A stretch of DNA of 64,000 nt from Orobanche coerulescens (taxonomy: Eukaryota; Streptophyta; Magnoliopsida; Lamiales; Orobanchaceae), in the NCBI GenBank assembly GCA_033398695.1, contig CM065802.1, forward strand, positions 151,018,096-151,082,095, in the 5' to 3' direction. The stretch's first letter is position 1; every line of letters starts with the position of its first letter. Of the stretch, positions 54,018-64,000 are shown piece by piece. Below the pieces are notes generated by a model. The model was given only the letters and a program-made list of their open reading frames with translations. It was not told the origin of the DNA and made no database searches. Made by a program: the position numbers and the translations under genes.

Positions 54018-55437
54018 ACCGGACGGACGACCAATAAGAATAACACATCCAAACAAGTATCACAACGTCAAGATAAGACAATAAATAGCGACGTTAAAAC
54101 ATCAACTCCAAGTCATCACACAAGTGCATGAACTAACACCGTAATTTTAGAACTTCATTAAAAAAATAATCCACAGTCACATCAACAGAGAGGTTTGGAT
54201 TTTTTCCAAATCAAACACGGTCAAAACCACACATGTATCGCAGGATCAAACACTAACAACAAAAATAAAATGTTTCCGGTATTATTCAAATGATAAAATT
54301 TTAAAATTCTCAAGTTTGAAAAAAATTGGTGAAATGAAATTTTTGAAAACTCTTATAATACCTCGGTCGTTTGATTAAAACCATGTATCTCATTATCAAA
54401 CTGTTTTGATTGAAGCTATTTGCAAAACAACACAATGAGGCTTCAATCTTTCGCTAGACGATGTCGTCAAAATGACCTTATCAATATATCATTACCTTTA
54501 CTAGCGTTATACGGGTAACAACATGTTACCACGCCATCCATCACCGATATATCAACAGAGATTAGATAACCATGGGGCACGGGTACAACCGTAATAACAA
54601 ATTTCTACCGGTCACCAAAAGTTTACGGCCGTAATAACATGCGCTTACGGTCGTAATAACTCTGAGCTTACGGCCGTAATGGAAAACATCTTACGGCCGT
54701 AACATCTAGCAGGATCGCACTGTCACAGAGCCCCCAACACACAAACACATAACATTTAAATTCCAAAAATTAGGGCCGTTTTCCAAAACAAGATTTTTCC
54801 AAAAATTTTGATTTCCACAAAAATGCTCAAATCAGTAGTCTTTAAGGAAAAACGTTTTCAAAGCTACCCGTAGCGGGTATAATTACAACAATCCAAAATA
54901 GTCGATATTAAAACCACATGCCCAAATGGCAAACAGGGTCGCCAATTCAATCACATACATCTCATGGCATCAAGTTTAAACACACAACAAAATCATTCAT
55001 CGGAGTTTCTCACAAACTCTACCGTAAAACCCATCAAGGTTCACAACTTTCACACCATACCAACCACGTGGTGGCTCAAGGGCCAAACATCAATACATCC
55101 AGTTCTATACACGTACAACGTATCCAAGTATCGAATACAACTTCATTACACAACACCGTGTAAATAAAATTATGCACCACAAATATCACACATAAATGAA
55201 ATCATGAACACAATTATTATGCATAAAAGAGGAGACTTACATCAACAGGTTGCACGGAGGTGACGGTCGCCCACGATACTAATCTCGTCTGACAACATAT
55301 CCGACACGTTGTGACTACGCACAACTCAACTTGTCACCTGACGACTCGAACGACAAGACCACACATTACTCGACAAACCACGACTCGACTCGACCCGACA
55401 GCCTAGGTTTTTGCAACCTAAGCTCCGATACCACAAA
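54018..55437 (-). other. D leader with primer site
   Basis: On the minus strand TGGTATCGGAGC (55433-55422) lies four bases after the right D LTR and is an initiator-Met-type primer site. The 1.4 kb leader is long and AT-rich, without a supported ORF. It includes the TTACGGCCGTAA cluster at 54586-54703. Confidence 0.85.
54586..54703. repeat. Cluster of TTACGGCCGTAA palindromes in D leader
   Basis: Copies at 54622-54635, 54644-54657 (one mismatch), 54667-54680 and 54690-54703, plus a half-site near 54586. The same 12-14 bp palindrome is arrayed in the Athila LTRs (7126-7168 and 27518-27659), an unrelated element. Confidence 0.9.
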
Positions 55438-56440
55438 TGTAACACCCCCAAAACCGTATGGGAATATTACACGCCGTAAACCCTTTCCGCAAGGATCTAC
55501 CAGGCTAAACGTCCATAAACAACCAAATGCTTGCCCGGCCAGGGTCAAACAATATAATAATACAAACCGTTAAGGTCACTTACACATAAACACACAGACC
55601 GATGAGGTCACACAACTCTATCAACAGGACTGACTAACAACATTACCCACACAGGGTTCGAAATACAATACAACGGAAGACTGAATCAACTCTAACAATA
55701 TAAATAAACTCTACCAACTCTCAACTCTTGATTAGTATCGCAGCTTGTCATCCCATTGCGCCAATCCTGTGACTGCTCCCCTGAACCTGCATGTACCTGG
55801 ACGCAAAACAGACATCCACCCCCCGAATACTCGGGGGTTAGTAAAACTCCACTGTTTTACTAGTGCAAGTATCAAACCATACGAAATGTAACAAGCAAAT
55901 AGCAACTACGAATTTAATACGGAAATCAATTATCAAAATGTTCCCGAGAAGTTTTAGAATTTCGAACTCAAGTAAGAGATATTTGAAAAGGAACACATCA
56001 TCTCGGGGATTTTTAAAGCAGAAATTCTTTTGGATCTCGAGTCCCAATTTACAAAACCCTTTTCGTAAACAATAGGGCCTTAGCCCGATTCTCGTTTCAA
56101 AGCATACTAAATAATATATCATTATGAGTCCGAGATCCATATTTAAAATGCTACACGATCATTGTTCGTACACATCATGTACCGAACTCCGGAGGCCTCG
56201 ACGGACCTTACCCGGACCACACACACTATTCGTACACATCATGTACCGAACTCCGGAGGCCTCAACGGACCCTACCGGGCCACAACATCATTCGTACACA
56301 TCATGTACCGAACTCCAGAGGCCTCGTCAGACCCTACCTGGATCACACACCTTGTCCGTACACGTCATGTACCGGACTCCAGAGGCCTCGTCAGACCCTA
56401 CCTGGATCACACACTTTGTTCGTACACATCATGTACCGAA

Positions 56441-57614
56441 TGTTGTTGCCCAAAATATTTATCCGAAGATTAATACTGCTGGAAGACGGTCAACAAACAA
56501 CAATTGCGGGAGCACTTCCGAGAGTAGATAAATAATACAAGATTTGCCGGGTTTGTTAGGCCCGGGCTTGAATGCTCTCGCGAGATGTTATTAATACAAA
56601 TATTCGTGGATACAAGTATTAATGTGAGAAATCTAAATACAATGAGTGTAAAAAGACTCTGTTAATCCGGCTCTTGAGCGAAGCTTGGTGTTCTTCGTCC
56701 CGCCGATAATCTGCTCGAGGAGAAAAGGCCGGGAGAAGTAAGACCGAAAGAAAGTTGTTGCCAAGAGTTGGAGATTAGCCAAGTGCAAGTATTTTGCTTC
56801 TGTAAGGTGTGAAATGCGGGAATGCAGACTGTTCAGAGAGTCAGAATCTCGGTCCCTTTTACAAGTGCCTGCTGCCTTGTATATATAGAGGCTGAGGGGC
56901 CCTGTCCCCTAGTGGGCGATCGCCTTTCGGCATTTAATGTAACGGGGCGATCGTCCTAAAGGGCACGTGGGCTGCCTGCCAAAAGTCCATAGATCCACCG
57001 GCACTAGCCGAGTGGCCCAATGAGGAGCCGGCACGCGTCCTAAGTACCGCCACAGGAGGTCCCACTTTGTTACTTTCGCGGATTTTGTCGGCAGGTGACA
57101 GCCGTGGTCACCAGCCTTGTCCGTCAGCTCCTTTCGCAGTCTGGGCCCTGTTGGTAGGTGAGGTAGGTGACAGGTTTGTCAGCGCCTTTTGTGGATCTGC
57201 ACGTGGGGTCAGTTTTGAGACTTGGCCTTGGCCGACTGGATGGCCATCGGCCCAGATCGTCATGATGCGGTCGCCTCTAGCTGGACACCGAGGATCGTTC
57301 TCGGCCCGTCACTGAAGGTCGGCAATGGTCGGTTGCCAAGGGTCGGTCGGCAAAGCGCTGAGAGCTGATCGTCCATAAGTCGGTCGCCAGAAGTCGGTCG
57401 CCAGGCACCGAGCGATGATCGTATTGGATGTCGATCGCTCGACACCGGGACTTGTCCTGGGACCTTCGGCTGGGCGATTCATGCTTGTCTTTCGGGCTAA
57501 AGCTAGGTCGCCTGGTCGCTGGTCGGCAGATCTGCCTTGTCTCCTCGGTGGTAAGTCGGTCGCTCGGCCTCGGAGGCGTTCGCCAGTCGGAAGGTGTTAA
57601 ATCTTGACACAACA
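56441..57614 (-). repeat. 3' LTR of element E
   Basis: 1174 bp. On the minus strand the TATA box would be CTATATATAC (about 56889-56880). Upstream of it (higher coordinates) are GGGCGATCGCC-type palindromes at 56915-56950 and many GGTCGCC/CGATCG motifs to 57440. Confidence 0.9.
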
Positions 57615-58499
57615 ATTGCCCCCCAGCTTGCTCCTATGTTGAAGACATGGGGCGAGGTGGCTCTTGCTGGCGACCTTGCTGAGCTGACTTACGATTTCGG
57701 ACTTGGGCTATCATGGTCGATTGGCTTAGCTATCTTTCGGTCTTGTACCTGCAAAAAACAACATTGGCCGATCCCCCACGGAAACTTGGTGGTTTCGCTT
57801 TGTTTGAGGAATCGTGCACAGTCGCGGAGATCGATGGACCGACTTCATGACCGTGTCTTGGTGCGCGAAGACATTGAGTGTCTCGTGACTCACTTTATTA
57901 TGAGGGTCCTCCGTTAGCCGCGCCGCCTCGTATTTAAACGAAGGGCGTGCGGTCTCGGTCTAGAGGAGTCCTTGCGCGGGGCAGCGTCGTATGAATCAAC
58001 TCCACGCCCGCGGCTTGTTAGCTCTGCTTCCACCTCGGCCAGCCATGGAGATGGCCGACCTCGACGGTGTACGTTGAGACGGGGATTGTGGCATGTGTCC
58101 ACTGATTAATGTTGGAGAGCCCTCAGACTACGCCGGCCTCGTATTTAAACGAAGGGCGGGCGATCTTGGCCGAAAGGGACCTTGCATGGCCGAAACAGCT
58201 TGCCCATCGATGCCAGACCATGGCTTTATGATGTGCGGTGGAGGCGATCTTATGCCTTAGTCCGTCATGTTATATGCCGGATCAGATGGCGATCGTGTCC
58301 TCCTGGATCGCGGATGATGTAGCGTGATGATCGGCGATCGGGCAAGATCGCGATCGCCGCCGCCGCCGATCGCTTATTCGTAGGTCGATATTGGCGATCG
58401 GGCGAGATCGTCGCCCGGTGCCGATCGCGCTGCCGAGGCTAAGAAGAAACCTTTGCCTCGGCCGTAAAATGCGGCTCTTGCCCTAAGGCTGCGTGGGTC
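57615..58499 (-). other. E internal 3' part, non-coding
   Basis: Holds the PPT at its left end and GC-rich sequence with repeated GGCGATCG / GATCGCC motifs (58270-58430). A block with CGTATTTAAACGAAGGGCG occurs twice (57928 and 58140). No gene is supported. Confidence 0.7.
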
Positions 58500-59250
58500 G
58501 AGGTTGGGTCTTCGTGAGATGCCCGAACATAGGCGAAAAACCCCGAATCCTCCTAGACCGCGTAGAGGGCGGTCTCATCGCTTATGGGCTCGCCATTGAG
58601 GATGATTACGTCTACCCGGCCGATGTAGTCCGAGTCGGACTCTTCTTCTCCCCGCTTGATTTGCATCATGCGAAGGGGACCTTCGGGCAGACGACCCGGT
58701 GGCGAAGTACTCGGAAGCCGTGCGCCGCCACTCGTTAAAGGAGCCAATGGACCGAGGTGGCAATGAAGTGTACCACCGGTGGGCGAGGTCGTCCAAGGCC
58801 GAGGGAACATTCGGCATCTGGTCGCGCGGATGCCCCACACCCACCATGTAGATGTTGAACTTCCTCGGGTGCACTTGGGGTCCGATCGCCCCTCGTACAC
58901 GGGCGTTTGCGGGGGAGCGATCTTATGCCGCACGGGGCGAGCTCGATGTCGATCGTGAGCGGCTCGCTTGGCCCGGCGATCGTCTTCTTGGCGCCGCCCT
59001 GGATTCCAGGAGCGCCTTCATGTCGCCGAGTTGACGTTGCATCGCGGCCATCGCCGTGGCTTGGTCGCTTGCCGATCGGCTTTGGGAGCAGGAGCCGAGG
59101 CGATCGTGTACCGATCTCCGGCTCACGCGCCGACCTCGGCAATTCGGCGAGGGGGAGCCGACGGCCAGGCCGCCTTCCGGGAGCTCTGCACGCCGAGCTC
59201 CCCGGTGACGGACTCAAACTCCGTTGTCTCGTAGATGGGGCCGGATCGCC
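58500..59250 (-). pseudogene. gag: Element E gag, frameshifted
   Basis: The minus strand carries a retrotransposon gag domain in broken frames. NVPSALDDLAHRWYTSLPPR and IGSFNEWRR at about 58700-58820 are typical of Tat-lineage Gag. A coiled-coil-like N-terminal piece (MAAMQRQLGDMKALLES) is at about 58995-59050. Frames change at least twice. No zinc knuckle or protease was found, so the protein may have ended here or been truncated. Confidence 0.75.
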
Positions 59251-59743
59251 TTGGCCGCGTGTTGGGTCACCGCCTGTGCGATCGAAGACAGAGGTGCCCC
59301 ACGCCGAGCGCCTCTTCTTGCGGGCGAAAGCTCCTCAGCGATTGCTCGGCCAAGAGTGCCTTGAGCTTCCGCTTGATCTTCCGGCGAGAGACCGGGCGGT
59401 AGCCGGAGGCGCGCCGAGAGCACTCCGTCGCTCGTAGACGGCCAGGCCCTTTCGACCGCTTCCTTGGTTCGAACCGATCGAGCGAGAGGTTTGGGCCGCC
59501 GTCCGTGGACGGATCGAGCGTCTCGATCACGCGGCTACCTTCCACCATCGGGCCGTGGCTCGATCGACGGAACAGGTCCGCCGGGCCGCCGGCTTTCTTC
59601 GACGCGAGGCTAAGACATGTTTTCTCGAAGGATTTCTTTGAAGTGCGTAAGTGTCACTTCAGTATCCGCCCGAGAACAGTGAGTGTTCTTCGGGACGGTA
59701 GGTATAAAAATCGAGGTTGGATGCCCCTTCTTCTAGCGCCAAT
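59251..59743 (-). other. E leader and primer site
   Basis: The primer site TGGCGCTAGAAGAAGGGG (minus strand 59741-59724) follows the 5' LTR after two bases. The leader has no clear gene. Weak ORFs on both strands are probably by-products of GC-rich sequence. Confidence 0.7.
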
Positions 59744-60910
59744 TGTTGTTGCCCAAAATATTTATCCGAAGATTAATACCGCTGAAGACGGCCAACAAAC
59801 AACAATCATGGAGAACTTCCGAGAGTAGATCAATAATACAAGATTTGCCGGGTTTGTTAGGCCCGGGCTTGAATGCTCTCGCGAGATGTTATTAATACAA
59901 ATATTCGTGGATACAAGTATTAATGTGAGAAATCTAAATACAATGAGTGTAAAAAGACTCTGTTAATCCGGCTCTTGAGCGAAGCTTGGTGTTCTTCGTC
60001 CCGCCGATAATCTGCTCGAGGAGAAAAGGCCGGGAGAAGTAAGACCGAAAGAAAGCTGTTGCCAAGAGTTGGAGATTAGCCAAGTGCAAGTATTTTGCTT
60101 CTGTATGGTGTGAAATGCGGGAATGCAGACTGTTCAGAGAGTCAGAATCTCGGTCCCTTTTACAAGTGCTCGCGCCTCAGATATATAGAGGCCGAGGGGC
60201 CTCCCTAGTGGGCGATCGCCTTTCGGCATTTAATGTAACGGGGCGATCGTCCTAAAGGGCACGTGGGCTGCCTGCCAAAAGTCCATAGATCCAGCCGGCA
60301 GCTAGCTGAGTGGCCCAATGAGGAGCCGGCACGCGTCCGGAAGTACTGCCACAGGAGGTCCCACTTTGTTACTTTCGGCGGATTTTGTTAGTAGATGACA
60401 GGCTGTGGTCACCAGTCTTGTCCGTCAGCTCCTTTCGCAGGTCTGGGCCCTGTTGGTAGGTGAGGTAGGTGACAGGTTTGTCAGCGCCTTTTGTGGATCT
60501 GCACGTGGGGTCAGTTTTGAGACTTGGCCTCGCCGACCGGATGGCCATCGCCCGGATCGCCATGATGCGGTCGCCTCTAGCCGACACCGAGGATCGCTTC
60601 TCGCCCGTCACATCAAGGTCGGCAATGGTCGGTTGCCAAGGGTCGGTCGGCAAAGCGCCGAGAGCCGATCGTCCATAAGTCGGTCGCCGCTGGCCGCCAG
60701 GCGCCGAGCGATGATCGTATTGGATGTCGATCGCTCGACACCGGGACTTGTCCTGGGACCTTCGGCTGGGCGATTCATGCTTGTCTTTCGGGCTAAAGCT
60801 AGGTCGCCTGGTCGCTGGTCGGCAGATCTGCCTTGTCTCCTCGGCGGTAAGTCGGTCGCTCGGCCTCGGAGGCGTTCGCCAGTCGGAAGGTGTTAAATCT
60901 TGACACAACA
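59744..60910 (-). repeat. 5' LTR of element E
   Basis: 1167 bp, closely matching 56441-57614 with scattered short indels in GC-rich segments. The palindrome GGCGATCGCC lies near 60210. Confidence 0.9.
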
Positions 60911-62693
60911 CCGAACTCCAGAGGCCTCGTCAGACCCTACTTGGAACACACACACATCGACACGACACAATTCATAATCATTAAATGTCAAGCCATTCCA
61001 CATTACACTGAAATGTTCAATCAAGTATGTAAACCAAAACAACACAAATATCATGATCATCACAACGACTCTTAACCAACATAACACATTCGGTACACAA
61101 TACATTGAACAACCACATGTACAACCATCTCATATGTACATCGAAATCCTGCACAAATGGCACGACGCCTAACACGGATACCAATATATCACTATTATCA
61201 CAAAGCCTTCAAATTTCGGAAAACACAACCAACTCAAACGGAACATATTTACGGAGGCAAGCAAAATCGTCATACATATCATACGTAATTACTAGTCACA
61301 AGATACAAGTCGTATAATAAGATACTTGCCTTAATAGCCGCTACCAAACGTTCCGAAGAACACCGCTCGACCGAAGCCTTGACTCGAAGGAGACAACGAA
61401 CTAAGGGTTCCGACTGAGTTCTTCACAAGAATTCGACCCTAACAACATATAATCAATAAATCATCGATCATACGAGGAAGAATAATCGTAGAACGCTCGA
61501 ATTCTCTTTGTGACATTTTATCGAACACCTTCAAGGCGTCGATAAAATACTCAATAAAACGACAAATCCGTGGCAATCCAACCGTGGAATAACAAGGAAT
61601 TAGATATAATATAGCTTAACAATCATCAATACATCAATATTCTGAGTTAAAACGGATTAAACGGATGAAATCGAACAAAATACCCAAAATCCCCAAAATT
61701 AGATTTCTAGAAAATCTGACCTGATTCGCTCGATCAAAGGATGTTATAGGATGGAGAATTGATGATATGAACTCCAAAACTTCATGGATTTGTTGACAAA
61801 CCACATCTCTCCATGATAGGAACAACCCCACCGCGGAAGAGAAGTATAAGCAGGAGAAAAATGGCGAAATAACGATCACTGGGCCTTAAATAAAGCCGCA
61901 CGGTGCCGCGGCCTGGGAGTGTGCCGCGACACGTGCCCAAAAATGGCTCCCGGTGGTCGGCAGGTGCCGCGGCTCAGCCGGGCGTGTGCCGCGGCACCCG
62001 CATAATGGTTTGGCCGAAAAATGCCACAGAGTGTGCCGCGGCCCGGCCCGCATGTGCCGCGGCCCTACGGTATGGCCTGCTCGGCCGGAAGCTGCCGAGC
62101 ACTACCGGCCGTGACTCGGCCAGAAGCTGCCGAGCACTGCCGGCCGTGACTCGGCCAGTACCGGCCTGGGCCCAGATTGCCCGGCCATGTCGGCCGGGGC
62201 CAACTCCGACGGCCCGAACGACCCCGAAACCCGAACCTGAATACGAATCGATGATACGGTTACAACGTACTCGCAAAGACGAATCTAAGAGCTAAGAGAA
62301 CACACAATTCCGACCAACTGAAGGCTCGGAATCCGACAACGGACGTAATTACCCAAAACTTTGGGAAATTACGAAAATGGCCCAAAACGTCCGAAAATCA
62401 CGATACGCGATCGAAACACCAAACCAAAGCTTGCAACAAGAATACTAACATTAAATGAACTTACGAGAGACTCGAAACAACAGTTTCGGATGAGATTCGC
62501 AAGAATCGAACTCAAGTGCGGAAAAGCGTCTAAAAAGCTCGGAACTCAGCAAAACGATACCGAAACGAACTCGGATGACAAAAAGTGCAGAATTAATCAT
62601 TCTCGAAATGACGAAACGGTCATGAGCGAGTCGTCAAAACGGACTTTCTCCGAAAAAAAGAAATTACCGGAAATCGAAATTACGGGTATTACA

Positions 62694-63428
62694 TTCTACC
62701 CTCCTTAAAAGAAGTTTCGTCCCGAAACTTAAAACAAGTAGGGAGAAGCAATATCCACTGTCAGGAAGACTCGACGAGATACACAAAAACCAAAAACTCG
62801 CGCCCAACGGCGAAACGCTGCAAGAAACGCCAAAAGACATACGGCGTGAAAACACGCTCCACGACGACCAACACAATGCCACCGACTAAGATTCAAAACA
62901 ATAACGAGAAATTAACGTCACATCACATGCACACATTTAATCAAAGAAACGCACGCGACAACAAGCCGCACCCGACTAAAACGGCTATGCGAAAGAAGCA
63001 AATAGAATAACACGATAGAAATCACTCCGATACTCATCAACAAGAAAATGTCCGACGTCAAAATACAAATAATTTCAAGATAACAGAAAATGAGAATACC
63101 GGATATTACATTCTATCACACAAAAAATAAGTTTCGCCCCGAAACTTAAACTAAGGTTATCACAGTGATACGAAACAAAATATAACGACACATAAATAAA
63201 TACCATGCTCATGACCTCGTGGTCCACTGACACGCCTCCGCAGGTTCAACAACTAAACGGGAACTTACACAAATCAAAATATCATTCAACAAGTTCCAAA
63301 TGTAAAAGCGTCACAGAAACATCTCTACAGGCGAAACAATCCGTGTAGCGAGTACCAAAAACACCATCACTAGACATTACTGGGCCCTCCGGAAGTAGGA
63401 ATAGAATCCCGGTCCCTTATCATCTCAA
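62694..63428 (-). other. D internal 3' region, second copy
   Basis: Nearly identical to 43021-43754, including hairpin and PPT (62694-62730), the relic LTR start (about 63110) and the relic hairpin. It joins gag sequence at the point where element C sits in the first copy, so it shows the empty C target site. Confidence 0.88.
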
Positions 63429-64000
63429 GAACAATCTCGCGATCGAACTCGATGCCCTCGTGTCCACAATTATAACAAGTCACCGCGGTTTCTTACAATG
63501 CGCGCGTTCATGGCCTAGAACGTTACAATTGAAACACCTAGAGCATTACTGTAACTCAAAGACACCGACTGGGTCTTTTGGGTTCTCTAACCGACCGAGA
63601 AGGTCCCATACTCGGCCGATACGAGGGTTGAGGTGTGGGAATCCCACCCCTTACTTCCCGATGCATCATCGAAATCTTCGCTTTTTCGCTACCGATACGG
63701 ACTCGGTAGACATTATAGCCATCTCAAACGCCAAGGCTCGATCCTGATAGTCATTCAAGGTTGTACACAAAAAATGACACAAACACAGCCGAAACAGAGG
63801 TTTCATACTCATATCGAAATAACGAACCTTATCTCTCACTTTTCACTCCGATCCCGAACATAACACAGCTGTCGATTATAATCGACTATCGCCTGGGATA
63901 TCGACACGTCTCGGGGCGTATCCGAGAAAAACTCGACAATCCTACGGTCTTTAACAGGCGGCGGACAATACTCGGCCTCCATGGCAGTTTTGAATTCAGT
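63429..64000 (-). pseudogene. gag: Element D gag, second copy, partial
   Basis: Matches 53050-53630 with many small indels. The zinc-knuckle region (63440-63545) is recognisable but frames are broken. The element continues beyond the window. Confidence 0.85.

Larger units (their letters stand above)
56441..60910 (-). mobile_element. Gag-only LTR element E (TR-GAG-like, Tat-like ends)
   Basis: A 4470-bp element with LTRs at 56441-57614 and 59744-60910 (ends TGTTG..CAACA) and 5-bp target duplications CCGAA (56436-56440 and 60911-60915). The internal region is only 2.1 kb. On the minus strand it runs from a TGGCGCTAGAAG primer site (59741 downward) through a decayed gag to a PPT (GCTGGGGGGCAAT, about 57627-57615). 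The PPT and primer resemble those of Tat-lineage elements; no pol is present. It is much more GC-rich than its surroundings. Confidence 0.92.
55438..62693 (-). repeat. D LTR, right copy, split by element E
   Basis: Starts (minus strand) TGTAATACCCG at 62693 and ends GGGGGTGTTACA at 55438. Without E (56441-60910) and one CCGAA it is about 2.8 kb, like the left copy. Its five complete 63-bp repeat units are at about 56163-56440, the sixth being cut by E and resuming at 60911. Confidence 0.92.
40188..64000 (-). mobile_element. Pol-less chromovirus-like element D in tandem (LTR-internal-LTR-internal)
   Basis: Two D LTRs (40188-43020 and 55438-62693) and two internal regions (43021-55437 and 62694 to beyond 64000) lie in the same orientation with no other sequence between them. 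Once nested elements C and E are removed, the first internal region is only about 3.1 kb: leader with tRNA-iMet primer site, gag with its own stop codon, 0.7 kb of non-coding sequence, hairpin and PPT. No pol is present in either copy, so D is a gag-only (TR-GAG-like) non-autonomous element. It inserted into the A3 LTR; the left flank is TTAAT. Confidence 0.9.

Noticed and set aside
43760..55437. Element C and the D internal region as one large element
   Set aside because: C has its own LTR pair, primer site, PPT and perfect GCAAC target duplications, opposite orientation, and an empty site in the second D copy.
57067..57615. Overlapping ORFs in the E LTRs (57067-57615 and 60369-60911)
   Set aside because: GC-rich LTR sequence with few stop codons on either strand; no domain, and the two LTR copies differ by frame-breaking indels.

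Overview
This 64 kb window looks like a stretch of plant nuclear heterochromatin made almost entirely of nested transposable elements. The evidence is LTR retrotransposons of typical angiosperm lineages: Tekay/Del-type chromoviruses with initiator-Met tRNA primer sites and C-terminal chromodomains, an Athila-type element with a tRNA-Asp-type primer site, and a small gag-only element with Tat-like ends. An Ac-like hAT DNA transposon is also present. I see no ordinary intron-containing host gene, no rRNA or tRNA gene and nothing prokaryotic. The species cannot be told from the sequence.

Layout. Bases 1-7057 are the 3' part of a Tekay-type element (family A, copy A1). Its LTR carries a 2.47 kb solo LTR (4426-6897, target duplication CGCTG). 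Bases 7058-27801 are an Athila-type element. Its gag/protease reading frame is split by a 14.1 kb Tekay-type element B (9379-23486, target duplication GAGTG), and B is itself split by a hAT transposon (14549-17884). Downstream of the Athila protease I find no reverse transcriptase or integrase. In their place is an intact, intronless 209-codon gene for a LONELY GUY (LOG) cytokinin-activating enzyme (24745-25374), followed by the normal Athila 3' end and LTR. Bases 27802-37662 are a second family A element on the minus strand (A2), with gag-pol and an extra coiled-coil ORF upstream of gag. Its 5' LTR is broken by the LTR of a third copy (A3, 37663-40187).

From 40188 to the window end lies a minus-strand, pol-less element D arranged LTR - internal - LTR - internal, a tandem that shares LTRs. 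Its first internal region was hit by a complete Tekay-type element C (43760-53049, target duplication GCAAC). Its second LTR was hit by a 4.5 kb gag-only element E (56441-60910, target duplication CCGAA). The uninterrupted D copy shows the empty site for each insertion.

How it fits together. Athila is the oldest identifiable layer; A, B, D, C, E and the hAT came later. Nearly all gag-pol genes are broken by stops, frameshifts or deletions, so the LOG gene is the only convincing intact protein gene. A second theme is regulatory: the LTRs of B, C, D, the solo LTR, Athila and probably E each carry an array of a family-specific GC-cored palindrome just upstream of a TATA box. The Tekay-type families also share a hairpin, with paired base changes between families, directly before the polypurine tract.
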